This document shows positions 1-11,216 of a stretch of 64,000 bases of DNA, piece after piece (position 1 is the stretch's first letter; each line of letters begins with the position of its first letter). The translations under genes were made by a program, and so were the position numbers. Source of the stretch: Agapanthus africanus (lineage: Eukaryota; Streptophyta; Magnoliopsida; Asparagales; Amaryllidaceae); the NCBI GenBank assembly GCA_030015575.1, contig JASDDO010000006.1, positions 204,853,632 to 204,917,631 on the forward strand, read 5' to 3'. The notes below the pieces were generated by a model. It was given only the letters and a program-made list of their open reading frames with translations. It did not search any database and had not been told where the DNA came from.

Positions 1-1256
1 GGTAGGCATCTGATTTGATCGGAACCCTATTCAATAGGTATGCAGCTTCTCAAGTGCATAACTCCCAAAAGGAAATAGGAAACTCAGTAGTACTCATCAT
101 AGAGCACACCATATCACATAGGGTGCTATTGCTCCGCCCCGATATACCAAGGTGCTGAGGTGTATACGGAGGAGTAATGTTGAGAGAGAATCTCATTCTT
201 AGAATAGTCCAGGAATCCCGTGCTCAAGTATTCTCCTCCTTGATCACATCAAAGGACATAATACTTATACCCGTTTTTGGTTCTCTACTTCTAACTTATA
301 TTCTGTGAATATCTCAAAAGGTTCGGACTTGTTTTTTTAATAGGAACATAGGTCTGAATCTCGAGAGATCATCAGAGAATTTAATGAAGTACAAAGAACC
401 GGTCTTGGCATTTGTAGACAGGGGACCTTCATACATCAATATGTATCATCCCAAGAGTTCACTAACTCTTTCTCTGTTTCCAATAAACAGAGCTATGGTC
501 ATCTTATCTCTGTGACATGACTGGAAAGTTTCACAAGATATAAATTTAAACTAATTTAAATATGCATCTTAATGTAACTTCAGCTAGTTGGGTCGCATTG
601 ATATGACCTAGTCTACAATGCCTCAAGAAGGATTCATTCATTTCTGAACTCTTCCTCTTGTGTGTGTTCTGTATACTAAGAACTGTAGTTTGATTTAGAA
701 CGTTAATGCTTTTAGATAACGTGCCTGAACCGATCAACTCTTGATTTAGGAAATGTTCAAAACATTATCCAACAATACAAAATTATATCCTTCTTTATCT
801 AAATAAAGAGACTGATATGATTTTTTCTATCAGGTTCGGTATCTAATAACATTTGTTCAGAATCAATGTATTCTGTTAATACAGGGTGACAGTGACCAAC
901 AGACTTGGCTGCAACACTTGCACCGTTTTCTGCCTCATGAAACTTATCACCCGTTCTCAGTTCTTTACCTTTCTGTAGCCCATGTAATATATTACATATG
1001 TGGGATCCTGATCCGGTATCAGATACCTAGGACGCAGAGGATATTGAGAAACAGTTCTGTGTAACGAACACACCCGAAGATGATGCATGAACATGCACTT
1101 TCTTCATTTGGGCAGCACGGGAAATCTGGTATTCCCCAATTTCCTGCTCTGTCTTATAACAATTATAAGTTGCAGCGGGACCAACGTTCCCAGCTCAGTA
1201 TAACAAGCGGGTTCGGTAAATATATCCGTTTTATTATCTTGATTAAGGCGTGACAT
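1..1256 (-). pseudogene. C3 protease-integrase remnant (gag-less pol)
   Basis: This is a decayed copia polyprotein. The likely start ATG is at 1254-1256 and gives a product beginning MSRLNQDNK, which resembles the C2 start MSGHNQDNN; there is no capsid or zinc knuckle. The protease motif DTGSGSHIC is intact (Asp codon complementary to 1018-1020), but the Trp that normally precedes it by a few residues has become a TAG stop (complement of 1027-1029). About 1-730 encodes the GAG-pre-integrase region (RHCRLGHINATQL) and integrase core, broken by several frameshifts and stops. Known copia roles are polyprotein cleavage and cDNA integration; this copy cannot encode them. RT and RNase H would lie left of the window. 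Confidence 0.75.
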
Positions 1257-1691
1257 GGTCGCTACCAGGAGAGAGAGAGAAGAAAACACTCTGCGTGCGC
1301 TCTTGCAAGATCAGATTGGTTATTATTTTATCTAATCAGGATGGCTCCCACTGTTTTTATCAAATCTTCCTTCAAACTCTAAAAGGAAAGACTATCCGGG
1401 ATTAATTACACGCTACAAGTTTGCCAATCTTTCAGCCATGCCAGTGTCGGTGCTTTGAGGGAGGTTCCCCGTGCTTTCGTACGGACCTAATTAAAGTAAA
1501 CCTCTTTTTCCCAGAGGCGTAACCCCGTTGACACCTTTCTAGACACCTACTTGATCGGCTAATTGTAATGTGTAAAACTCTCCCAGGAGTAACTCTTACT
1601 CGCAGAGGGTATCGGGATCCAACTATCTCATAGAAGGTATGCAATCTCATTGCAAATTTCAACACTTGAAATTCCCGATAATATTTTGCCC

Positions 1692-1904
1692 CTAGCAGCT
1701 ATATGATCTTAACATAGTCAACAAATCATAAGTGCTAGTCAAGTTCAACCCTTCATTTCCCGATTGAATTAAACCCACCCGCACGACCCTTAACATAGTC
1801 AACAAAGTCACACGACTACCCTAATCCAATCGCATCATATGCTTATACAGATAAGCACTAATTAGCTACCGCACACTACGCCTTAACATAGTCAACAAAC
1901 GTAG
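1692..1904 (-). repeat. Three stem-loop array, C3 leader
   Basis: The loop text CTTAACATAGTCAACAA (plus strand) occurs three times, at about 1708, 1785 and 1883, and is identical in all three. The first copy is flanked by arms CTAGCAGCTATATGAT (1692-1707) and ATCATAAGTGCTAG (1725-1738), which pair with small bulges. The third lies between CTACG (1876-1880) and CGTAG (1900-1904). The arms of the middle copy pair poorly. Equivalent arrays lie in C1, C2 and C4 with other loop and arm sequences. Confidence 0.7.
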
Positions 1905-2045
1905 CATGAATACTAACTAGTACTTATCTGAAATGACGGAGGGCTACGACAGGTTTTTAAGAAAACCTTTTCCGTAATGAACTTGATATCGTTGTAGAAT
2001 CGAATGATTTTAAAATGGAGTGTTTTTGAGGCTTTTTCTAGTTTT

Positions 2046-2291
2046 GCTAAAGGGATCACTCCCGGTGAAGGGATCGTCGGCCCTTTCCTCATCGAATAAG
2101 GTGCAGGATATATCATATATTCCGCTGTGCAAAGCAAGAACTATAGGAACAATCAAAAGACAAACCGAGGGTTGTAGCATCTGCCAGTTATTGCTAAAGG
2201 GGTCACTCCCGGTGAAGGGATCTCGGCCCTTTCCTTATCGAATAAGGTGCAGGATGTTCTACAAGGAACACCGCGATGCAAAGCAAGAACT
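2046..2291 (-). repeat. Twin ~95-bp hairpin repeat, C3 leader
   Basis: Two direct copies (2046-2141 and 2192-2291) share the order TCACTCCCGGTGA, then AAGGG...CCCTT, then a segment ending GTGCAGGAT, and finally AAAGCAAGAAC. Each contains two adjacent inverted repeats: TCAC/GTGA around a 5-base loop and AAGGG/CCCTT around a 7-8-base loop. The same pair occurs in C2 and C4 but was not seen in the C1 leader. Confidence 0.75.
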
Positions 2292-4126
2292 GTAGCTACC
2301 TTTTTTTTTGAAATCCGATTCCACAACATCTTTTAGGTTTATTTTCTTTCATTAATCACATTAATGAAGTCCCATCAATTAAATGACCTAAACATCATAG
2401 ATAAATACGACGTACACTTATGCCATCCGCATTCGCCTCGATGTCCCCTCGGCACCGTTAGGTTAGGTAACTAACGGCAGAGCGGGGCAGGGCTAGCACG
2501 GGTGTAAAACATAAGTAACGTCTATATAATATATCATATATACTATAAACAGTATCCATCACAAGATATCAAATGATCACATCACAGATATCGCAGCAGA
2601 AGAAACATATGAAATATTGGATATACTAGGACGTCCGTGTTTTCAATACGAGCCAGTATAAAACACGGATTCCACGGTCGCGATAAATAGCCAAACCCAC
2701 ATCCCTAGACCCCTACGAGAGTGGCAAGCAACCCTACCAATTCTAGAGTTAGGAGACCTGGACTCGACTCCTCGAGTTGGTCTCCCACTGGACTCTAGAA
2801 CCCGGTTACTTGTGCCCTCCTCCTTGGGTCTATCCTAGTGCGGAAAAGTAAATAATATACATCAACGGTGACATCTTCCGCAACCAGGAAGTGCCCCAAT
2901 AAAAGAATATTACATACAATAAATTTTACATGAATGAAAATGAAAAATTCTCATCTCACATAAAACCCCCGGCTATTCAAACGCGACGATCCAATATAAC
3001 ATATCCAGCAACACATAACATCATATGTCATCAACGTATGTAAACATGCGTATCCCAATTGTCGTTGACATATAGCAACGAAACCGGCGATATCACATAT
3101 TACACTTACGGTCACAGAAAAGAAAGTGTAAAACTACAAAAGTTGGAATCCGCAACCCCTTTAGACATCGCATGCCTAACCAAATGAATTCCTTAGACAT
3201 CGCATGCCTAATAAATATAAACCCCGCATTTTAGTCTCATTATCGAAAACTCTTTTCAATATCAAGTCGGGCAATTCAGCAAGATTCCCGACATCCTGAT
3301 AGAATGCTCGTCGCAAACTTTAGTAGATGGCCGCACCCCCGGTTGCCGTCGACGAAGTGCACCAAGGCGGAACACCGCTACCGCGAGCACCCGAACGGAT
3401 GCTTTCGGAGACGGGGTTCTCCTACAGTCACTTGGTCGGGGCTAAGGGGTGTAGCTGTCTATTAAGTTTATCCGGCGAGTATCCGCGTACGCTACGTGAT
3501 TGCGGCGGACTTTTGATCACATCAAAATTCCGTGGCAACCCATCAAGTGAGACTAAAGTGCTATGTTTATAACATTCATTTTAGTTATCTCATAACTACT
3601 TGTGAATTCCAAATATTGTATCACATTCTAGATAAATGGAAAATGTTAAACTTTCCGATCGAACATTCAAACACCCAAGTTTTCCCGAAATAGCTCAACA
3701 CTTGAAATAAGTTTAAAGACATTCACTTCATGCCACAGTACCAACGGTCCAGCCGTAGAAGGGTCAAGCCAACGCCTCACATGTGGCACGCCGTACTGCT
3801 CCAAACCCGAAGGTTCAAAGGGCAGTTCAAGACGGTCACATAATCGAGTTAAGGTTTGTTGTCTTCTAGAGGGTCCATCGCGTCACTTGCACTACTTAGA
3901 CGTTCTTAAACTACGGAAAAATCCAACACTTGGAAATTTCCCGGCAGGGGAAAAATTGGGTATTTATATCCGGTCAAACTTTTTAACATATTCTAAATTA
4001 TCCGGAAAAACACAGACAAAGTTAAAGATTTCGATCGAATCGACGAACTCCCAATACAACCCAGAAAACTCAACACTTGAGTATAAGTTAAAATTACCCA
4101 GAAAACACAGGAATCAGTATAGGACA

Positions 4127-4246
4127 TTACTGTGTAAAGCACGTGCCAAGAATCACCATTATGGCGGCGGAACCGCCGCACATGCTAGGATGGGGCCACG
4201 GTTCCGCGGCGCTCTGGTTGACTTGGGCTCACGTGCTTCACAGTAA
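4127..4246 (-). repeat. GC-rich long hairpin, C3 leader
   Basis: Outer arms TTACTGTGTAAAGCACGTG (from 4127) and CACGTGCTTCACAGTAA (to 4246) are inverted copies of each other. Inside them, GCGGCGGAACCGC pairs with CGGTTCCGCGGC. The structure ends about 150 nt from the primer site. C1, C2 and C4 have hairpins of the same size and position with a similar GC core but different outer arms. Confidence 0.75.
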
Positions 4247-4396
4247 CTCTTATAATACCCTGCTGTATTTTTTGGATATTTTTAATTTGGAAAAATCCAC
4301 ATTTTCAGAAAATGTACAGAGAAGGGTTTGAGTTAGGGTTTCGGGGTTCGATCGGATTTCTAACATCGTCTACACTTCGCCTAAAGCTCTAGCTAG

Positions 4397-4408
4397 GCTC
4401 TGATACCA
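4397..4408 (-). other. Primer binding site of C3 (initiator tRNA-Met)
   Basis: On the minus strand this reads TGGTATCAGAGC, the standard plant primer site complementary to the 3' end of initiator tRNA-Met. It lies one base inside the LTR, which proves that 4410-6624 is the 5' LTR of an element extending leftwards. Confidence 0.92.
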
Positions 4409-4409
4409 C

Positions 4410-6624
4410 TGTAGGGTTACTAGGCACACACAAAAGGTTCCACAAGGCATCAACCATGCCAAATTCAAATTTTCCGGTGCCGAGAAACCCTAAACTAGAT
4501 CGTTAACTAGAGATTAGGCGAAAAGAAAAGCTTGCAAACAACTTTGCTACTAAGTGAAAAGGATTACAACCTTTGTAGATCCGGTCCTCCACTTCTTTAG
4601 ATCCGTGTTGATGTCCCTCCGCTGCGATCATCGGGATCCCGGACTCTAGCGATGGTTTCGTCGGAGAAATGATCGGGCTAGGTCATTGACTTCGAGGCCG
4701 AAGATGATCTACGTCGGGGAGACTCAAACTCAAGCTATTCCTTCACTTGGTCAAAAACTTTGTGAAGAGAACACCCTCTACTACATGGAAAGTAGTAGAG
4801 GATGAAGAAATAGGAAGTGGGTTCACTTTAGAATTGGATTTCTCACTCTTTTTCTCATGGCACCATTGGCGGTAGCAAGCTTTCTTGAAGCTTGATGAAG
4901 ATGAAGAAGAAGAAAGAATCATATGAATCATTATCCAAATGAAACTTATCCAATAAATAATGGCACCATGGTTGAGTTAAGCCCTCATTCTTAACTCATG
5001 TAGAGAATTAACCAAAGCATTAGGTTAAGGGTTGGGTTAACTAATATCTTGAACAAATGACAAAAGAGTTGACTTTGTCAATGTTTATCAAGTTTACAAA
5101 AAGCTTGATAACTTTGACCAAAGTCACACTCTTTTGTTATATGCTAGGAAAATAGTAAACCCTAATTTAACCTTGATTTGGTTCAAGTCTCATACACACA
5201 ACTTGTTTGTATCATCAAGCATGATACAAACATGTACACTTGCATATATCACATATAAACAATGTGCACATTCAAGTGAGAAAATCAATCTTAAATGAAC
5301 TAATACTAGTTAATGTAAAGTAATATATCAAATATATAATTATACATTAAATCATTAAATCAACACTTGATTTAACGATCCGGTCATATCACATATAATC
5401 GACTAATATCAAGTGTATCAATGTATCGAATCAACACTTGATTCGGTAAGCCGGCTATATCACATATAACCGACCGATGATACAAATCACGAGAATAGAA
5501 TACAGTAGCACATACTGGTATTATTCTCGGTCCCGCACATATCTCATATGCGCTCATATTTCGTTTCGCTTAAGGTAGGAAACCCCTGTGTAGGACTCTA
5601 AAGACTCGTTAATACGCCGGCAGTAGGTGATGATCATATCAAACACCCACAAGACGCAAGCGGTCTGCTAAACATAACGGCCACCCGGGTATTGAGCGAC
5701 CAGAAGATCAACGAGCAAGCCCGCTCACACTCCTGTGAATCCAACCAGTAACACTACCTTACAGTCCGGTCTGTTCGTCTGATATGTCGCATATCTTGTC
5801 TAGGGGTGGTAAACGTCAGACCCCAATAACTCGATAAGTCGTGTCGATATGAGGCTCATAACGGGTAGAGAAAGTACTGGTAACACTTACCAGTAAATCC
5901 CTAAAGCAGCCTTGGCCAAGGACTTCTTGTTATAGCCAATCGAGCACAGCGCAACATCAACTCCCTATACCGGGAGAGACGAAACCCCTCCTATCGCTAA
6001 TTGCCTCCATGTGACTCGGGACTGTACCCAAAAGCCACCTTTTTGCACACCCTCTTGGACGTGGTATGATGGAAATCAAAGAACCGTGGGAATCACACAA
6101 GACTCTATGACGATCTCGGGTCTACAGACTAACCTGTACCAGTGTCACCAGAGAACTGCCATCTGACGTAAGGTATAATAAGATCTGGGAGTTCTCGGCG
6201 AGTCCGTCCAGTGTACCCAGTCTACACTGAGCACCCGTATATCATCTCTGATTTCAAACACCAATGGATATGGGATCATCCATCGCCCATCTGTATGGGT
6301 CGAGAAGCTACACGCTAGTCTACTATGGTATATCGATGCCCCGTCTCGATACACCCACGACTAGGGACTTTAAAGGATGTACTTATGGACTACCACGTCC
6401 CCACTAGTATGATCCTCATCATAGTCCAGGTAGTCAAGTACACATCCTAAGGGCTTTACCAACATGTAACAGAGAGACAATCAGTGTACACGTTAAGGTA
6501 AAGAGTAACCAGATAGCATACTATCATATCGAGCAAGAAAGTCATCCTTATATATGTCCAAGCATCCACTACAATATACATCCTATGTATAGTAATGGCC
6601 TCTAGGGCATACATATAACTAACT
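4410..6624 (-). repeat. 5' LTR of C3
   Basis: The LTR is about 2.2 kb. Its inner end is TGTAGGGTT on the plus strand, next to the primer site; its outer end is GGCCTCTAGGGCATACATA...CTAACT, where intact relatives end CTAACA. Blocks shared with other copia LTRs here include GACTCTAAAGACTCG near 5600, TACAGTCCGGTCTGTTCGTC near 5762 and GAGAGACGAAACC near 5980. The part at 5355-5560 is rich in inverted repeats, including 21-bp and 19-bp palindromes around CAC. No protein-coding frame is credible inside it. Confidence 0.85.
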
Positions 6625-8090
6625 TACACTTCTAAAGCTAGTTTAGAACGACGCTATATTCATCCTCCTGCCGGGTCTCACAGTCTGGAACAACAGCAAT
6701 GGCAAGTCTGGGTAAACAAGAACCTCCCTGTCACCATCTTTGAGCATACCGAAGTACCTCTCGAGTGCCTGAGGTTACCCACCATATCTACGGAGTGGCC
6801 AATGGAATGTCAATCCAGATTGAATCTTTAGGTTCTTATCAAATTTTCAGTAATCGTTTGCGGTTCTGGAATCACTTTCTGTTCTACCATACTCCCACTA
6901 CTGTTTTCTGAAAAAATCAATTTTTATTAAAACTGTGGCGAGTTAAGAACAATATCACTATTGATCTTCCAGATGGTAGAAAGTCAACCCTCGTCATAGC
7001 CTGGGTCAACCCACAAACAACCATTACAGAAACGTGCCTTGAGTTATCTAGAGTCTGGTTTTAAGCATAAGCCGGACAACTCGCCGTACCTTAACAATGT
7101 TAAGATATGAACCGTTCTATATCCAATATAGAAACAGAGGCACTGATTTAATTGGAACCAGATTCAAATCATGCAGCTGTCCCCAGTGCATGTAAACAAA
7201 ATGGAGAGAGGCCGATTAGCATTACTCAACTTAGGAGTGCATCCAAACATGAGTAACCTGAAAGAGAAACAAGTTTCTCAAAACCATTACTATCAACTGA
7301 ATACCATACACAAGTATCTACATCTTCGATCACCTTGAAGAATCCTGATACTTGCAATACCTGGTTCTCTACTTTATTCATATACCTATAACTTCTCAAA
7401 AATTGGACCTTGTATTTCTATGAAACACATGTCTAAGAACTAGAGAAGTCATAAGTAAACAAAATATAGTACGAGTACCAACCTCTCTGTCCTAATGGAC
7501 ACTGGACAACATACAATACTCTGTATATGTCCCTTGAGTCTAATAACTCATTCCCTGTGTGTCGTAGGTTGAAAACTGTACTTATGGTTAAGAAGAATTA
7601 CACCGCTGTTTAATACTCCTTACCTAACTATCCACTGATATAGGTAAATGTCATAGATATAATTTCAGAAATTTATATCTCACTTTATAAAAATAAACGT
7701 ACAGATATATCAATTTGAAATTGGTGCATAACAACGGATATTCAAAACCAAATATTTTCCATCCGGCAAACAACCCAGGAGATTTCCTCAAATATCACCA
7801 ATTACAACGAATCCCGATATAATGAGGATTATCACCCAATTCCCAATAACTTACTCCCACTCATCATCTGTAAAACCATACAGATGTGAGAATCAAACCT
7901 GGTAAATACATATCCTGGAGCAAGGGCTAATTGGGAAATCGGTTTTCTTTTAACAATACACAGTGAAACTGAAACATGTAAATGTCTCGAAGGGGTATCC
8001 GGGTATTCCTAGTAATGCCTCTTCCATTATCAGATTCACAACTGTAACCGTATATTTCTTTGCCATCTCTCCAAATCCCTTTATATGTCT
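6625..8090 (-). pseudogene. C4 protease-integrase remnant
   Basis: No open frame survives. By block similarity to the minus-strand pol of C1: 6660-6930 matches the linker between integrase and RT (block CAGTAATCGTTTGCGGTTCT), 6945-7140 the integrase C-terminal part, 7141-7440 the integrase core, and about 7880-7960 the protease region, where the DTGSGSHIC codons are destroyed. The order is collinear with C1. Identity looks low, roughly two thirds by eye. RT and RNase H are absent because C3 is inserted there. Confidence 0.55.
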
Positions 8091-8835
8091 TTAGTCATTC
8101 CCTTCTGTACACCCCTTTAGGCGAAAATGTTTTCTTCCCTCCCTACCGTTCGGCACCAGCTTATGGTTTGAAAGAAGTCTATCCAATAAGCATAATGGGT
8201 GTACTCTCCTAATCCTAGGAGTACTCGTAACCTGAGAGAAGGTGAAGATAAAAGAAAACTGAATAAATCTTATTCCTATTTCTCCTAAACCAGAATCCAT
8301 CCCCGAAATGGAATAAGTTCCTTCGAGTTCGTATATAACCATACGATGGAGTATCCAATATACTGTGGATCTTCATAGTGATACGGAGTGTTCTGGAGAA
8401 ATACAAAGGTGATGTAGGATTAGCGAAGAAATACTTGGTTTGATCGTGAATAGCAGTCGCAATTTACTTTGCCCTCTTACTAATCCATTTATTTGTCTTA
8501 ACTTATTACCTTCTGTACACCATCGTTAGGCTAATTGGTTTTCTTCATTCCCCTCCGTTCGGCACCTGCCTATGGTTTGGAAGAAGACTATCTAATAAGC
8601 ATAATAGGTGTACCGTCCTAATCCAAGGAACACTCGCAACCTGAGAGAAGGTAAAAGGAAAAGACAATTGAATAGTCCTATTCGTTTTCTCCAGAACCGG
8701 AAACCATCCTCGAATAAGTTCCTTCGAGTTCGTATATAACCATACGATGGTTTTATCCAATGGAAGTGGATGTTCGTAATAATACGGGGTGTCCTGGAGA
8801 AAAGGGTAAAAGTAGGAGTGGCAATGAGGTATGCA
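8091..8835 (-). repeat. ~400-bp tandem duplication inside C4
   Basis: Two direct copies, about 8091-8430 and 8500-8835, lie about 400 bp apart. Both contain CTTCTGTACACC, TTCGGCACC, AACCTGAGAGAAGGT and GTTCCTTCGAGTTCGTATAT; the last starts at 8317 and 8718. The copies differ by perhaps 15-20 percent. The block lies where gag would be in C1, but its translations show no capsid or zinc knuckle. The longest minus-strand frame (8545-8850) is not recognisable. Confidence 0.75.
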
Positions 8836-9215
8836 ACTCAGACAATCCAAAAGCCAGTGTTTTAAGAAGGTTCGGTTAACTTGGTCACTGAGTCATAGTA
8901 TAGGGTCGGGCCATGGTCGCTGCCAAAGAGAGAGAGAAAAGAAACACTCTATGTGCACTCTAACCAAGATCAGAATGGTTATCAATTTATCTAATCAGGA
9001 AACCTTCCACTGTAACCTCAAATTCTCCTCCAAACCTGAAAGAAGAATTAGTCGGGATCACCCGAGGAGTAAACCAACTCATCAGTGGGAATCGGGATCC
9101 AACAATCATCGCATGATAACGTGATGGAATCCACTCACATTATCACACTCCAGAAGGTATGCGCATATCTGGCAAGTTTCAGTTTCTTTAGAAACTCCCG
9201 ATGTGATTTTTACCC

Positions 9216-9416
9216 CTAGGACCCAAGTGACCTTGACGGAGTCAACAAATCAAAGAGTCCTAGTCAAGTTCAACCCGTCATTATCTTGATTGCATTAAAC
9301 CCACCCGTACGTGCCCTTGATGGAGTCAACAAGGCCGCACGACTGTCCTAACCAATCGCATATCCATGCTACAAAAGCTACCGTACACTACGCCTTGACG
9401 GAGTCAACAAACGCAG
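9216..9416 (-). repeat. Three stem-loop array, C4 leader
   Basis: The loop motif is CCTTGACGGAGTCAACAA (plus strand) in copies one and three, with one substitution in copy two (CTTGATGGAGTCAACAA). Arms of copy one are CTAGGAC (9216-9222) and GTCCTAG (9257-9263); arms of copy two are CGTGC (9310-9314) and GCACG (9337-9341). In copy three CTACG and CGCAG pair with one mismatch. Position and order match the arrays in C1, C2 and C3. Confidence 0.7.
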
Positions 9417-9553
9417 CACGAATACTAAGTACCACTTGTAGGAAATGACGGAGGGCTACGAATGGTTTTTGGCGAAAAACCTTTAACGTAATGAACTTGA
9501 TATCGTTGAAGGAACCGGATAGCTTTTTATAAAAGTATAGTGGCGAAAACCTT

Positions 9554-9790
9554 TGCTAAATAGGTCACACCCGGTGAAGGGATCTCGGCTCTTTCCTCAT
9601 AGAATGAGGTGCAGGATATTCCAACTGAATACCATGATGCAAAGCAAAAAGGCAATCGGCTATAGTGAAGTTATTACCCTCTCGCAAACTGTTGTCCAAG
9701 GGGTCACTCCCGGTGAAGGGATCTCGGCCCTTGCCTCGTCGACCGAGGTGCTGGATATTCATAACCGAATACCACTGTGCAAAACAAAAG
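9554..9790 (-). repeat. Twin hairpin repeat, C4 leader
   Basis: Two copies (9554-9651 and 9695-9790) contain TCAC-N5-GTGA followed by AAGGGATCTCGG and a GGTGC(A/T)GGATATTC segment. They are the C4 versions of the repeats at 2046-2291 and 48271-48510. Spacing between copies is close to 140-150 bp in all three elements. Confidence 0.7.
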
Positions 9791-10924
9791 AGAACGTCCT
9801 TGCAATAACAGCTTTTTGAAAAATGTTCCAACAACATCAGAATAGGTTTGTTTAGCTTGCATTGATCCGAATCAACGCAGTCCCATCAATTAATCACATC
9901 ACAAAAGAACGAAAATATGATGTACGTATATGCCATCTGCATTCGCCACTGGGTCCCGTCATCACCTGTTAGGTTACTTAACTAACGACAGAGCGGGGAC
10001 TGGACTAGCGCGGGTGTAAAACATATACAACATCTACTAGTATATATATTAATATAAAATAATCGCTCAAGGCGTGATAAAATGCAACATCACAGAAATG
10101 TAATAAGCATCACAGAACAATACAGATAATCTGGGATCCCCGCGTTTCATAGAGCCGCTACTGAAACCTGACGTTCCCCTGGTCGTGTGGATAGCCTGTG
10201 CAATGAAATCCTAAACCCCTACGGGCGCGGCAAGTTACCCGCCAAAACCTGAAGCGAGGCAGCCCCCTTCAACAACGTGAATGGACTACCCAGCACTTCA
10301 CAGAATCCGGTAACTTGAGCACCCCTCCTTGGGTCTATCTATACCCTCTATGAGTGCGGCGAATAGCCCGCCAATTCTACTGTAAAGCCCCCTCCGTCTG
10401 AAAGCCATGAGATGCGGGCCCATTGCCATCTAGAACCCGGCTATCCGTGCACCCCACCTTGGGGTAATCCTAGTACAGAAAGTAAAATATACATGTTGAA
10501 CGGGTACTTCGACCTGAGCCCGATCGTGCCCCAAAAGAATAATATACAAACAGGTAGTGACGTCAGTCCACATGTCGGACGCTCGCCCCGCAATATCAAA
10601 TGTACAAATACAACCAAACTGTACTACCATTGCATCCAGGCTATCCACCACGACAAATCCGCAACATCACAGCACAAGACAGAACATCAACGTGAATGTC
10701 ACGTTCACAAATCCGTCTAAAAGAGCTATAGCAATTAGACATGATTTACCGCTCGAATGACATTCACGGTCGCAGATATAATGTAAATACTGTGAACTAA
10801 CATATTTAAAATTTTCGATCGATAAAATTTCCCCGAAGTGGGCCCCAAGCACAATTCCCAGTACTCAAACAAATCTGGGCCCAAACAAAAAATACCAGAA
10901 ACCTTATTTTCATGTCAGAGACCA

Positions 10925-11040
10925 CTGTGGAAATTTTGGTGGACTGATGCTACAGTACGGTGGCGGAACCGCGGCCAAAATGTGGGTACGGCCGCGGTTC
11001 CGCCGCGCTACAGTGAAATCAGCCTACAAAATTTCTGCAG
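10925..11040 (-). repeat. GC-rich long hairpin, C4 leader
   Basis: Arms CTGTGGAAATTTTG (10925-10938) and CAAAATTTCTGCAG (to 11040) are inverted copies with two mismatches. Inside them GGCGGAACCGCGGCC pairs with GGCCGCGGTTCCGCC. The hairpin ends about 165 nt from the primer site. Confidence 0.75.
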
Positions 11041-11204
11041 TTTTCTTAGAAAAGCCTGCCTGATTTTCTACAACACTCAAAATAATTTTTTGACGAAAAT
11101 AAAAATTCGACAGAAACTTCATGATTGGAAATGCAGTTTTGGAAAATTTCGTTCGATCAAAGTTCTAAACACGTTAGAGCAAGCTAGTAAAGGTTAATGG
11201 CGTG

Positions 11205-11216
11205 GCTCTGATACCA
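11205..11216 (-). other. Primer binding site of C4 (initiator tRNA-Met)
   Basis: The minus strand reads TGGTATCAGAGC, complementary to initiator tRNA-Met, immediately inside the LTR. Confidence 0.9.

Larger units (their letters stand above)
1257..4396 (-). other. C3 long 5' leader (non-coding)
   Basis: This is the stretch between primer site and first ATG of C3, about 3.1 kb and without a credible gene on either strand. It aligns in blocks with the leaders of C1, C2 and C4. Shared blocks include the GAGGGCTACG motif near 1940, the GC-rich block at 2400-2520 and the GC-rich hairpin next to the primer site. Its structured elements are listed separately. Such long conserved leaders in copia elements usually hold packaging and translation signals; that role is inferred here. 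Confidence 0.7.
1..6624 (-). mobile_element. Ty1/copia element C3, 5' half (partial)
   Basis: This is the 5' half of a copia retrotransposon read on the minus strand. In element order it shows a 5' LTR (6624-4410), a primer binding site, a long non-coding leader, and a decayed protease-integrase frame that leaves the window at base 1. The integrase part aligns with that of C2 at about 42050-42690, and the LTR is of the C2 type. The outer LTR end reads CTAACT where C1 and C2 have CTAACA. Sequence to the right of 6624 resumes in the pol of C4, so C3 appears to be inserted into C4. The matching 3' LTR and the target duplication are off the window. Like C2 it has no gag. Confidence 0.85.
8912..11204 (-). 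other. C4 long 5' leader (non-coding)
   Basis: This leader of about 2.3 kb begins just upstream of a candidate ATG (complement of about 8909-8911) in the context CATGGTCGCTGCC, which matches CATGGTCGCTACC at the C2 and C3 starts. It carries the same ordered blocks as the other copia leaders: three stem-loops, GAGGGCTACG, twin hairpin repeats, the GC-rich block at 9911-10030, and a GC-rich hairpin. No credible gene is seen on either strand. Confidence 0.65.

Noticed and set aside
4397-4408. tRNA gene suggested by the Met-like primer sequences
   Set aside because: Only the 12-base primer complement is present; there is no cloverleaf around any of the four sites.
4743-4931. Ser-rich small frame on the minus strand
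   Set aside because: The Ser run comes from a simple repeat in the C3 LTR; C2 has no equivalent frame.
1692-9416. Spaced short repeats in copia leaders considered as CRISPR-like arrays
   Set aside because: There are only three units, spacers are homologous between elements, no cas genes exist and the genome is that of a plant.
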